DNA from: a virus
Reading direction: 5' to 3' (one strand)
DNA: 63,046 nucleotides
IMG/VR virus record: IMGVR_UViG_3300028891_000010
Coordinates: 1-63,046 of that record
Below the pieces are notes generated by a model, which did not search any database, had not been told where the DNA came from, and saw only the letters and a program-made list of their open reading frames with translations. Position 1 is the stretch's first letter, and each line of letters begins with the position of its first letter. The position numbers and the translations under genes are program-made. Shown here in pieces: positions 41,367-49,627 of the stretch.

Positions 41367-43024
41367 TATACTTTACTATAAAAAACTCTATGAAGATGTT
41401 TAATACTATTTATAGCGTTAAGACTAGTATCACCTATATAGTTTGGATCAATAGGTCTAAAGCCTTCTATAGAAAAGTGATAATCCCACCATTCTTTAGG
41501 CTTTAAGTTAATGTGAGTTTTGTCTATATCGTTATCAGCCTTTGCTATTTGATTTTCGTAGCCTAATACTAGAAACAGATATAACAAACATCCTTTTTTA
41601 CACACTCGTTTAAGTTCTTTTACAAGTAATGGTACTAATTCTGTTGGTAAATGCTCTAAAACTTGCTGAGAATAAATCAGGTCAAAATAGTTATCGGGAA
41701 ACATACGAAGGTCATGTATTGAAGAAACAAATAATTTATTTTTTAAATTTAGTTTTTCTTTTCCTACTTCAATAGCATACTTAGATATATCAACTCCTAT
41801 AAAATCTTTGTTTCTCTTATTCACTAAATAAACAAAATAACCTCCACCACAACCTAGCTCTAACCCTCGCTTAAAAGGGACTTTAGATATCATATCCGCT
41901 AAAACTTTTTGTACTTCGGTTTTAACTACTGCGTTACTATAATTAGATTTAGTCTTTCGAGTCCAGTACTCCCTATCAAAATAACTAGTTATTTCTTGAA
42001 GTTTGTTGTGCCCATACTTGGCTTGAAGATGTCTATAAAAAAAAGATATAAAAAGCTTTTCACAGTCCTTTAGCTTACTCTCGTTTATAGTAGCTCTTTC
42101 AAAGCTGCATTGTAATGGGTTGTTTAAAAAATCTTTGAACTTATATACTTTAAGACCTAAGTATTCTAATATGGTAGATCTACTATCTATTAGAATGTGA
42201 ATGGTAGGTACTCCAAACACAGTAGCTAGAACAGAACCATGAACTCTAAGAGATATTACCTGATTAGCATGAGAATATAATTTAACTAAAGATTTAGGAT
42301 CATTTACACATATAATATCTGGAAAATACTGCTTAAATATATAGTAATCAGTTAAATCATGTGCTATGTGTAAAATAGGTCTAGTTCTATCCAGTTTCTG
42401 AGATAGTATTTTTAAACTCTTTGTAATTCTACTATTCCACTTCCCTAGATTTTTTACTACCACTAAGTTAACAGACTTATTTTCAAATTTAATACCGTAA
42501 TAAAAGGGAGTATAACATACAGAATCATAAAGTAAAAAGTTTTGTATGTCACATTCATCTAAAATTTGTTTGGTTATGGGGCTCCTAGAAATTATCAAAT
42601 CATATACATTAAAGTTTCCTTGTATAAAGTCTCTATGACTGCCTACTATAGTATTGATATTTTTATAGTTCACGGAATCTTGATTTACTATACCTATCCA
42701 TAAGTTAGCGATTCTTTTATTGATTTTCTTAGCTAATCGAAGTTTATCGTAAAAAGGCCTGTTAAAATATACAGGTATTTTATGACTTAGCTGAGGAGTA
42801 CCACATAGTATAATATAATCAATATCCTCTATAAGTTTTAACCACTCGTTATTATCCATTTTGTACACATTAAAAATATTAGCATATCGAAATATAGGAA
42901 AATTGCAGAGCTCTTTTTCTGCTTGTAGTATTAAATATTCTATACCTTTACCTATTAGAATGTCTCCTGGATTTGGATTTTCATAACTAGTATCTGTGAT
43001 TAATAAATATTTTCTAATATTCAT
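41366..43024 (-). CDS. Polysaccharide pyruvyl transferase / SAM methyltransferase fusion (552 aa)
   Basis: The N-terminal ~330 residues resemble polysaccharide pyruvyl transferases: NPGDILIGKGIEYLI at the start, SRSPITKQILDE, and ISLRVHGSVLATVFGVPTIHIL, the 'R.H..v.a...g.P' motif. The C-terminal ~190 residues are a class I methyltransferase with LELGCGGGYFVYLV (SAM loop), GVDISKYAI, and FDLIYSQQVLEHLP. The fusion suggests sequential decoration of one sugar. It lies between capsid and connector genes beside a GT9 enzyme with 4-bp overlap. It may modify virion or host surface glycans. Confidence 0.8.
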   Translation of the reverse strand: MNIRKYLLITDTSYENPNPGDILIGKGIEYLILQAEKELCNFPIFRYANIFNVYKMDNNEWLKLIEDIDYIILCGTPQLSHKIPVYFNRPFYDKLRLAKKINKRIANLWIGIVNQDSVNYKNINTIVGSHRDFIQGNFNVYDLIISRSPITKQILDECDIQNFLLYDSVCYTPFYYGIKFENKSVNLVVVKNLGKWNSRITKSLKILSQKLDRTRPILHIAHDLTDYYIFKQYFPDIICVNDPKSLVKLYSHANQVISLRVHGSVLATVFGVPTIHILIDSRSTILEYLGLKVYKFKDFLNNPLQCSFERATINESKLKDCEKLFISFFYRHLQAKYGHNKLQEITSYFDREYWTRKTKSNYSNAVVKTEVQKVLADMISKVPFKRGLELGCGGGYFVYLVNKRNKDFIGVDISKYAIEVGKEKLNLKNKLFVSSIHDLRMFPDNYFDLIYSQQVLEHLPTELVPLLVKELKRVCKKGCLLYLFLVLGYENQIAKADNDIDKTHINLKPKEWWDYHFSIEGFRPIDPNYIGDTSLNAINSIKHLHRVFYSKV

Positions 43025-44346
43025 AGCTTTTTAAGATATTTAACGATTGTTTCTGGTTTAATTGACCTCATACAAGCGTCTTTAATTCTATTACATAGGC
43101 ATTTATCAGGATCTATGCTTTGACGATCATCACATTTAAAGCAAGGTACACTAGGTCTAATAGGTATGCAATTTTCATAAGTAGAGCATCTCCATTCTGG
43201 TCTAATAGGTCCAAATAAAGCTACTGTTTTTTTATCAAATGCTCCTGCTATATGTAAAACACTAGTATCTACTGTTATAACGTAATCTGCTTGTTTTACT
43301 ATAGCAAATAGCTGTCTTATATTAGTTTTTTTCTGTAAATTAATACAGTTATGAAAATCAAATTCTTGCGTTCCTACTACTATGGGAGTGTAACCTTCTG
43401 ATTTCAGTAAGTTAATAAGTTGTTGAGTTAAATCTGAAGGATACGTTCTGTTGGAACCTACTGCGTACCAACATATAGCAACTGTGTTTTTGTAGTTTTT
43501 TAGTAAATCCCTAGCATGTTCTTTTTCTTCGTCGCTGAGTACTATAATTGGTTTTTTAATCAGTAAGTCTTTGGGATTTAAACCACATAAATAAGCTGTC
43601 GAATAAATTCTATGTTGCCTATTATAAAACTGTTTATAATTGCTTAACCGATATGATAATATAACAAAGCTGTGATATTGATGGATAGGAACATCTTGTC
43701 TTAAATAATAAACTTTGTCTATAAAGTCTAAATTATCAAAAATACACATTCTATTTCTATCCACTATATAGGAAACTTTCCAACCTTTCTTATGCAGTGT
43801 ATAAGCAGCAGGTAAAGACATTAATACGTCTCCTAATCCGTCAAAGGTTTCTATTAAAAAGCGTTTGTTTTGTTTTAGGTCTTTTTTAATAGATTGTAAC
43901 ATAGGTAATTCGTCTGGAGATTTAATCACTGGTAAGATAAAGCCCCAGTGGGTAGCAAATAGTTTAGCTACCTGTCTAGCTCTTGGAGTGTCATTACTAA
44001 AAACAGCTTTAAAAACAGCTGGGTTTTTAAACAATAAATGAGAAAACCATCTAAAATCCGTTTCTATATAAATTATATTATCGTGAATTATACGATTATC
44101 AGGAAGTTTAGTGCAGACGTATATTATTCCTATATTGCGTCTTAAGATAGATTTGATAAATTTAACATCTAATTTTTTACCATAGTGGTGAAATCCAAAA
44201 CCCACTATATAATAATCGCAGTCTAAAGGTAGGAATACAGAAGTTCCTGTACTGGCATATAAGAACTTATGATTTGTAACGGATTTATAATAAGTAGTAA
44301 CTGTATGCCAATTTGGATTATGAGCTAAATATAAAATGGGAGACAT
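43021..44346 (-). CDS. GT9-family glycosyltransferase (heptosyltransferase-like, 441 aa)
   Basis: GT9 enzymes transfer heptose or related sugars to lipopolysaccharide-type acceptors. FDGLGDVLMSLPAAYTLHKKGW (about 168-189) is the GT9 N-domain loop. CWYAVGSNRTYP, VGTQEFDF and YVITVDTSVLHIAGAFDKKTVALFGP (about 360-385) form the donor-binding C-domain. Cys-rich CFKCDDRQSIDPDKCLC near the end may hold zinc. An extra ~150-residue N-terminal region is shared in order with the paralog at 57548. A terminator-like hairpin separates it from the capsid gene upstream. Confidence 0.82.
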   Translation of the reverse strand: MSPILYLAHNPNWHTVTTYYKSVTNHKFLYASTGTSVFLPLDCDYYIVGFGFHHYGKKLDVKFIKSILRRNIGIIYVCTKLPDNRIIHDNIIYIETDFRWFSHLLFKNPAVFKAVFSNDTPRARQVAKLFATHWGFILPVIKSPDELPMLQSIKKDLKQNKRFLIETFDGLGDVLMSLPAAYTLHKKGWKVSYIVDRNRMCIFDNLDFIDKVYYLRQDVPIHQYHSFVILSYRLSNYKQFYNRQHRIYSTAYLCGLNPKDLLIKKPIIVLSDEEKEHARDLLKNYKNTVAICWYAVGSNRTYPSDLTQQLINLLKSEGYTPIVVGTQEFDFHNCINLQKKTNIRQLFAIVKQADYVITVDTSVLHIAGAFDKKTVALFGPIRPEWRCSTYENCIPIRPSVPCFKCDDRQSIDPDKCLCNRIKDACMRSIKPETIVKYLKKL

Positions 44347-44370
44347 TAAAACTCCTTCTACTTTTATGTC

Positions 44371-44391
44371 AAAAACCTCCTAACGGAGGTT
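44371..44391 (-). terminator. Rho-independent terminator after capsid gene
   Basis: On the - strand AACCTCC, loop GTTA, GGAGGTT, then TTT follows the capsid stop by about 8 bases. Stem 44374-44380 pairs with 44385-44391. A seven-pair stem with a short T-run suits an intrinsic terminator, or an attenuator that lowers expression of the sugar genes relative to capsid. Confidence 0.7.
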
Positions 44392-44399
44392 ACTTATTT

Positions 44400-45386
44400 T
44401 TATGAATTAGGATTATACAGAGCAACTATTCCTTCATAAGTTCCAGAAGAGTTTTTCAAAACAGGTTTAAAATCTACTTCTTCAGCAATAATGATTCTCT
44501 TCTTGAACTCGTCAACTAAATCTTTTGTTCTGAAAGCCACATTCTTCCTAATTCCAATGATGAAAGCATCTTTTCTAACTAACACTGCACAGTTTCCAGC
44601 ATACTTATCGTCAAGATATGTGGTCTCTAAAACTTTAACTCCTAAAATCGGAGGTAGATGTCCTGTCTTCAAAACATCAGTATCTACACGATACTCTTGA
44701 CTGTAGACTCTATCAGTCTTTCTTAAGTTAGTAGCAAACTTAGAACCACATACCAACACTAAATTCACTGGCTCTTTTCCGTAAACTCCCAGAGCATTCT
44801 TAGCATCTGCGATCTTATCTACTAAATTATCAGAGCTAGAAAAAGTAATTGGAGATGTGGCCGCTGCTAAGGTTCCCTCTCCCTTAGCTACTGTCCAGAT
44901 ACCATCGAAAGCTTTATCATATGTCTGATTCCCAGATGCATAAACTCCTTTAATCATGGCGATCTCTTCAGCAGCCGCTAACTGAGTAGTTAATGTCTGT
45001 CTGATGTATTTAGCCAAGTCCACGATTGCTGTTTCGAGATCATCTTCAATAACATCAACATAAGCTACTAAGAGTCTAGGAGTTAAGATTACTGAACCAG
45101 TGCTGAATGTTTGCTCATTAAGAGCAGATGCAATGCTAGTCCCATACCCTATAGTCTTAACGTTATTAGAACCGTAAGTAAGCACAGGAATAGTAAGGTT
45201 TCTAGCACTCTTAGGAACCTGAATGCTAGGAAACAAACGTCTGATGATATTTTTCTCTTTAATCTCCTCAATAACCTTCTTAGCTATGGGGCGAGGAAGA
45301 TCATCACCACTAGGAGAATCCAACTGACCTAAATCATCTGCTTTAATTAAATCCAATAATTTTTTCTCAAGATCCTTTTTATTCAT
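44400..45386 (-). CDS. Major capsid protein, HK97 fold (328 aa)
   Basis: Typical HK97-type layout: a short helical N-terminal leader (1-45), an N-arm with IIRRLFPSIQVPKSARNLTIPVLTYGS, E-loop and spine (about 70-140: AEEIAMIKGVYASGNQTYDKAFDGIW), A-domain (NLVLVCGSKFATNLRKTD) and the end VALYNPNS. Residues 15-33 (KADDLGQLDSPSGDDLPRP) recur inside the 1495-residue polyprotein (980-998), probably marking a processing or targeting signal. The leader is short compared with the 102-residue HK97 delta domain. AAAGGAGGTG precedes the ATG. Upstream is the protease-scaffold. Confidence 0.9.
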   Translation of the reverse strand: MNKKDLEKKLLDLIKADDLGQLDSPSGDDLPRPIAKKVIEEIKEKNIIRRLFPSIQVPKSARNLTIPVLTYGSNNVKTIGYGTSIASALNEQTFSTGSVILTPRLLVAYVDVIEDDLETAIVDLAKYIRQTLTTQLAAAEEIAMIKGVYASGNQTYDKAFDGIWTVAKGEGTLAAATSPITFSSSDNLVDKIADAKNALGVYGKEPVNLVLVCGSKFATNLRKTDRVYSQEYRVDTDVLKTGHLPPILGVKVLETTYLDDKYAGNCAVLVRKDAFIIGIRKNVAFRTKDLVDEFKKRIIIAEEVDFKPVLKNSSGTYEGIVALYNPNS

Positions 45387-45408
45387 TTATATGCACCTCC
45401 TTTCAAGA

Positions 45409-45936
45409 TTACTTTCTCTGTATGTATTTTAAGAACAGTTCGTCTACGTCCTCTTCGCTCTCTTTTTTCTCTTCTTTTTTAATGTCTTCTTTCTTAATAA
45501 CAGATTTCTTTTCGGCTACGACCTCTATTGTTTTAACCTTCTCTTTAACCAACTTAATTAAATCATCTAACTTTTTAGAAATTTCTGCAGTAGCTTCTCC
45601 TAGCTTATCCAGCTTCTCAAGTATGTCTTTACCATAGTAGTAATAATAAGGTTTAGTTGCATCTTCTTCCTTTTTTTCTTCTAGTAAGTCTTTAATTTCC
45701 TCTTCAGATAAATCTTTGTTTTCTTCTTCATCCTTGTTGCCTGTATCTTCTGATTCCTGCTTCTCCTCTTCGTGTTTTGAATCTTCTTGTTTGTGCTCTT
45801 CTTTTTTCTCTTGCTCTTCATCCTTAGATTCGTTTTCCTTAGTCTCAATTTCTTTCTTTTCTTCTGTATCCTTTTTTTCCTCTTCCTCTTGTGTTTGCTC
45901 TAATTGTTTCTGTTCTAATTTTTCCTTATCTCCCAT
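45409..45936 (-). CDS. Nested in-frame scaffold protein (175 aa)
   Basis: ATG 45936 lies in the same frame as the protease and is preceded by AAAGGAGGTGAAGGT, as good a site as those of independent genes here. The product would be the 175-residue acidic/basic low-complexity region plus a C-terminal helix that could bind capsid. The arrangement copies lambda C/Nu3. Most scaffold would come from this start because scaffold is needed in excess of protease. Confidence 0.65.
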   Translation of the reverse strand: MGDKEKLEQKQLEQTQEEEEKKDTEEKKEIETKENESKDEEQEKKEEHKQEDSKHEEEKQESEDTGNKDEEENKDLSEEEIKDLLEEKKEEDATKPYYYYYGKDILEKLDKLGEATAEISKKLDDLIKLVKEKVKTIEVVAEKKSVIKKEDIKKEEKKESEEDVDELFLKYIQRK

Positions 45937-46488
45937 ACCTTCACCTCCTTTATATAGATTCTCTAAGGCCTTTACCAATGACAATACTCGTGCTCCTGGA
46001 TTAGCTGGAACTCCTACAAAGGAAACCTCGTACAGTTCAATCTTTTTAATAACATGAATTTTATCAAAAGGACAGTCTTTATCAACCAAACCTCTCCTAA
46101 TAGCTTCATCTTTAGTAATAGTCTCATCGTCTATTACTCTCCCACCGATAGAAAGCTTACTAATAATACCTTCTTTAAGTTTAATTCTCAATTCCTTAGC
46201 CCAGGAACTTATAAATATTTTAAGTTTAAGGCCGATATCATCAACTGTGGATTCTACTATTCTTCCTACTGCGTTTTTTAAATCATAATTATGACCATAA
46301 AAAGCTGTGCTATTTACATTAACTAAATGTTTAGAGGCTTCTCTCAAAGCATCTGCAATTATGATATCACCTTGTCTATCTAGTGCAGTAGTAGATGCAT
46401 AGCACTCTACGTAAAAATCAGTATCTTCTGTACCTTCTGACTTTAATATATCAGCATAAAATTTAAATATCTTTTTAGACCTAATCAT
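45409..46488 (-). CDS. Prohead protease with C-terminal scaffold region (359 aa)
   Basis: Residues 1-175 are an S78-type prohead protease: FYGHNYDL with His65, KLSIGGRV with Ser113, and ELYEVSFVGVPANPGA holding the third active-site residue and substrate loop. Residues 185-359 are nearly all Glu/Lys/Gln (EQEKKEEHKQEDSKHEEE type) ending in helical YYGKDILEKLDKLGEATAEI, the look of a scaffold. An internal ATG (residue 185) with a strong ribosome-binding site can yield the scaffold alone. The gene is preceded by a GTTTTCAATA element and followed by capsid. Confidence 0.88.
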   Translation of the reverse strand: MIRSKKIFKFYADILKSEGTEDTDFYVECYASTTALDRQGDIIIADALREASKHLVNVNSTAFYGHNYDLKNAVGRIVESTVDDIGLKLKIFISSWAKELRIKLKEGIISKLSIGGRVIDDETITKDEAIRRGLVDKDCPFDKIHVIKKIELYEVSFVGVPANPGARVLSLVKALENLYKGGEGMGDKEKLEQKQLEQTQEEEEKKDTEEKKEIETKENESKDEEQEKKEEHKQEDSKHEEEKQESEDTGNKDEEENKDLSEEEIKDLLEEKKEEDATKPYYYYYGKDILEKLDKLGEATAEISKKLDDLIKLVKEKVKTIEVVAEKKSVIKKEDIKKEEKKESEEDVDELFLKYIQRK

Positions 46489-46508
46489 AGTGCTACACCT
46501 CCTCCTAA

Positions 46509-46518
46509 TATTGAAAAC
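46509..46518 (-). promoter_or_regulatory. GTTTTCAATA motif upstream of protease/capsid operon
   Basis: Exact copy on the - strand, immediately followed by TTAGGAGGAGG and ATG 46488. It marks the capsid operon, with the protease, scaffold and capsid genes downstream. Confidence 0.6.
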
Positions 46519-46523
46519 TTGGT

Positions 46524-48362
46524 CTAAATATGGAAATTTAAATATTTATATAAACTACTATATATTAACTCTACGTCTTCCAAAAGTATAATATCTATAT
46601 TTTTCTTTTTGCCTCCAAAGTAGTGTTCTTCATACTCTCTTTGCTTCTTTTCTTTAGGCTTATAACATATCCAAATTCTCCTACCTCCTATAGGAGCATA
46701 CATAAATACTATCCAGTCATTAAGAAGTTTTCCTTTAAATTTAAATAATTTAAAATGTCTTCCGTGAGGAGAAGTCTGCCTTCCTGCAAACCACTCTCCA
46801 TAATCATGTCTCCAGAAGAAAGCATATGCATTAGGAGTGCTTCCTATACTATTTGGTGAAACTACAAATGGTTCTTTTGCTCCTATATTTAGCCAACTAT
46901 TATGTACTACAAGCAAACCTGTTAAAAAGCTTTCATCCTCTTCTACCTGAAAATCGTAAAGTCTGATAGAAGTTTTGGAATTGTTCTCTAAGCTTTTTTT
47001 ATTGATAGAATAATACCAGAAATTCTCATCTTCTTCTTTTGGAGAGCTATAAGAACATACTTTTTTGTGAAACTCTACTATGTACGTTGTGTGTTTAGGA
47101 ATTATGGTATGTTTTTTATTAAGTCTGATAATCTCATTTGTATGTTTGGTATCTATTTTTCTTAATGTTGGATAATAACCTAAGCGCATTCCTATATACA
47201 ACACTTGCCCTATTAGATGTCTAGAAACTGATGTGTAACTATAAGCATCGTAAGTTTTGATGTTTTTCAACTTAGTCCCGTCGCTATCCATTAAACCTTT
47301 AAAAACAGCTTTTAGTTTATTATCAGGTAAATATAAAACCCACGAAGGTAGTTTTTTGAACCAAGATTTATATCCTAATCTATGAAGTTCTTCTTTAGAA
47401 GCACAATAGCAGTTCTCCTTTAACCACGTTACTAAACCTGAATCATAAAAACGTAAACTAGGATTTGTATTATAACAGACTCCTACATGATCTACTTTGA
47501 ACAGTTTTTTAGTTAGTTGTATAAGTTTATTAGCCTCATCTGTATTAGCACATTCTATACTAACTCCATGGCTTGCCATGTAAGTAGAACTTTTGCTAGA
47601 GATATTATGCGATGTGCTTACGTGACCATCTCCCACATAAAAACCTAACCAATAGCAGAAGTCTTCATTCACTGGAACTCTTTTAGTATATCCTGGAGGT
47701 ATAGTTAATTCTATATAATTAACATCTTTTATTTCAGGTTTAGGTTTAGGTAACAATAGTAAATCTTTGCTAGGACTAATCTCTCTTTCTAATTTTAAAC
47801 CATCTTTGGTAAATATACGGTGGTTGTTAAAATATATAGCAAAGTTACTACCATCAGGTTTTATATAGCAAAATCTATTTGATACTCCTTTTTCCATTAC
47901 TTTATCTTTAAACTGATTTCCAGGAGTAGTCCAGTGGCCTCCTTCAAAGTAAGAAGCTAGTTTTTTCTTTTTAGGATCTGTATAAGGAACTAGTCTTAAG
48001 TCTTGATGTATGCTTACTGGATCTAATAAAGCTATGATGTGTTTGATTTCTTTAGGTAAAGATTTAAATTTTTCTTCGTCTTTTAGTACTTTATCAATTA
48101 ATTTAGTTAGTTTCTTAGAACTTTTACCTTCTTGAGAGGCTTCTTTTATAGCTGATTTCCAGGAAAAGTTATAGTGTTTTTCAACTTTTTCTATTTTATT
48201 ACTATCTAAAAAATAATCTCTATCTAAACCAAACTTTTTCATATCAGATTTAGTAATATAGTCTATTAATTCAACTCTTACGCCACGTATATGAGTCTGA
48301 ACACAGTATTTTCCTGTCATGCCTTCTTCAATTGTCCATTGACCTGTATTTACTTTTATCAT
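46524..48362 (-). CDS. LigD 3'-phosphoesterase-like protein interrupted by an intein (612 aa)
   Basis: The flanking parts resemble the 3'-phosphoesterase (PE) domain of LigD. The N-part has GKYCVQTHIRG, VSIHQDLRLVP (like 'R-LHYDLRLE'), and FEGGHWTTPGNQ. The C-part has SWLNIGAKEP, GSTPNAYAFFWRHDYGEWFAGRQT, and FKFKGKLLNDWIVF. Between them lies an intein with LAGLIDADG motifs (YWLGFYVGDGH, 237-247; FKGLMDSDG, 354-362) and the C-terminal splice motif DESFLTGLLVVHN|S (Asn488-Ser489). It overlaps the ligase polyprotein by 4 bp, so a PE and a ligase are encoded side by side. PE homology is by eye and could instead indicate a related structural domain. Confidence 0.7.
   Translation of the reverse strand: MIKVNTGQWTIEEGMTGKYCVQTHIRGVRVELIDYITKSDMKKFGLDRDYFLDSNKIEKVEKHYNFSWKSAIKEASQEGKSSKKLTKLIDKVLKDEEKFKSLPKEIKHIIALLDPVSIHQDLRLVPYTDPKKKKLASYFEGGHWTTPGNQFKDKVMEKGVSNRFCYIKPDGSNFAIYFNNHRIFTKDGLKLEREISPSKDLLLLPKPKPEIKDVNYIELTIPPGYTKRVPVNEDFCYWLGFYVGDGHVSTSHNISSKSSTYMASHGVSIECANTDEANKLIQLTKKLFKVDHVGVCYNTNPSLRFYDSGLVTWLKENCYCASKEELHRLGYKSWFKKLPSWVLYLPDNKLKAVFKGLMDSDGTKLKNIKTYDAYSYTSVSRHLIGQVLYIGMRLGYYPTLRKIDTKHTNEIIRLNKKHTIIPKHTTYIVEFHKKVCSYSSPKEEDENFWYYSINKKSLENNSKTSIRLYDFQVEEDESFLTGLLVVHNSWLNIGAKEPFVVSPNSIGSTPNAYAFFWRHDYGEWFAGRQTSPHGRHFKLFKFKGKLLNDWIVFMYAPIGGRRIWICYKPKEKKQREYEEHYFGGKKKNIDIILLEDVELIYSSLYKYLNFHI
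46899..47870 (-). mobile_element. Intein with LAGLIDADG endonuclease
   Basis: The C-terminal junction is clear: VHN before Ser489 of the host protein (46899-46901 for Asn). The block F/G string FQVEEDESFLTGLLVVHN is diagnostic. Two LAGLIDADG motifs identify a homing endonuclease. Cys165 (47868-47870) is the best N-terminal candidate since an intein must begin with Cys/Ser/Ala, followed by FNNHRIFTKDG resembling block B. The distance between the two is unusually short, so the N-junction is uncertain. Confidence 0.7.
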
Positions 48363-49627
48363 GACTTTAACCTAGCAGCTAGATTCTTAATGGTTTTTAA
48401 TATGTAAGGATACCCACTTATTTCTTTGTCAAAAGACTTGTTAAAGCTAAATTTGTCATGAAGGTTTTTTATCTCTCTCAAGGACTGTTTTAGAAGCTCT
48501 AAAGTAACCTTTTTACCGTTACTCAGTAAGAAAGATCTAACTATAACCTCTTTCAGATGTGCAGGAGTTAATCCTTCAGATATCCTAGCAATACATGCAA
48601 GAGATTTTTTCTTATTTTCTATATCTATATTTTCACTGTATCTCCAAAGAATTTTAAATCTAAGAACTGCATCAGGTAGCTTAAACTCAATAATATCGTC
48701 AAATCTTCCAGGACGATCTATTAAAGTTTTGGGAAGCCTTTCAGGAAAATTAGTAGTTAGTATAGTTAGTATTCCTTCGTTAGGTACCAATCCATCCATC
48801 TGAGTCTTAATAGTGTCTAGTGTTGGTCCTTGTAAGCATCTATCAATGTCCTCTATAAAAAGTATTGACGGCTGTAACTCTCTAGCCATATCGAATAAGT
48901 AGGAAGTTTTCAAATGCATAAAGTCTGTTGCAGTTACCCATATAAAAGTAGCGTTTTTAACAGTATTCATTATAATTTTTCCTGACAAGGTTTTTCCAGT
49001 GCCAGGAACACCTGAAAAAATAACACCTCGTTTAAAAGGAATATTTGCTTTTTCATATTTCTCTTTGTGATTAAAGAAACTAAATACTGTGTCATTCAGC
49101 TTTTGAAGAGTACTCTTATCTAGAATTATCTTATTACTATCTATACTGGATAATGGTAAGAATTTTCCAAATGGAGTTATTTTTTCGTTCTTCCAAGGAT
49201 TATTATTATTGACGAAACGATGAATGTCCTTTACAAAGGAATCAATAAACGAGTAGTCCTTATCTCTACCATAAATAACAAGCTTTTGACAGTCAAAGGC
49301 AGGGTAAAAATGAATTACCAAAGGAACAGTGTCTTTAACGATAATAAACCCACTTACTAATAACCTTTCTTTAGTGTCTCTACCTACTTCAAGCAGTTCA
49401 TAAGTAGCGGGAACGTATGTTTCGTTATACTTTAAATTAATTATCTTCACTTCTTTTTCTTTCACTGCATTTTTTAGTCCTTTAGAGTAAAGAGCTACCT
49501 TATAAAAAGGAATCTGGATATCCAAACGAGTCTGACCGAAAACATCTACTCCTAAGATTTTTTCTAAGACTCTATCTAGCAAGCTTTTAGAACCCATGCC
49601 TTGGGGTAACTGAATTTCCTTTTTCAT
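48359..49627 (-). CDS. Nested in-frame AAA+ ATPase (422 aa)
   Basis: Residue 1074 of the polyprotein is ATG 49627, with AAAAGGAGGTATAGAG before it. The codons preceding it read ISKGGIE, exactly what a ribosome-binding site gives when translated through. The product would be a complete AAA+ protein with N-domain (about 1-170), Walker A, Walker B, sensor-1 (TTN) and Arg-finger. Independent translation, with occasional readthrough from a lost stop, is plausible. This could be a remodelling or packaging-associated ATPase. Confidence 0.6.
   Translation of the reverse strand: MKKEIQLPQGMGSKSLLDRVLEKILGVDVFGQTRLDIQIPFYKVALYSKGLKNAVKEKEVKIINLKYNETYVPATYELLEVGRDTKERLLVSGFIIVKDTVPLVIHFYPAFDCQKLVIYGRDKDYSFIDSFVKDIHRFVNNNNPWKNEKITPFGKFLPLSSIDSNKIILDKSTLQKLNDTVFSFFNHKEKYEKANIPFKRGVIFSGVPGTGKTLSGKIIMNTVKNATFIWVTATDFMHLKTSYLFDMARELQPSILFIEDIDRCLQGPTLDTIKTQMDGLVPNEGILTILTTNFPERLPKTLIDRPGRFDDIIEFKLPDAVLRFKILWRYSENIDIENKKKSLACIARISEGLTPAHLKEVIVRSFLLSNGKKVTLELLKQSLREIKNLHDKFSFNKSFDKEISGYPYILKTIKNLAARLKS

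Noticed and set aside
45716-46057. A Ser-rich + strand open frame opposite the protease-scaffold
   Set aside because: The Ser/Cys richness is the complement of Glu/Lys codons of the scaffold; it is not a gene.
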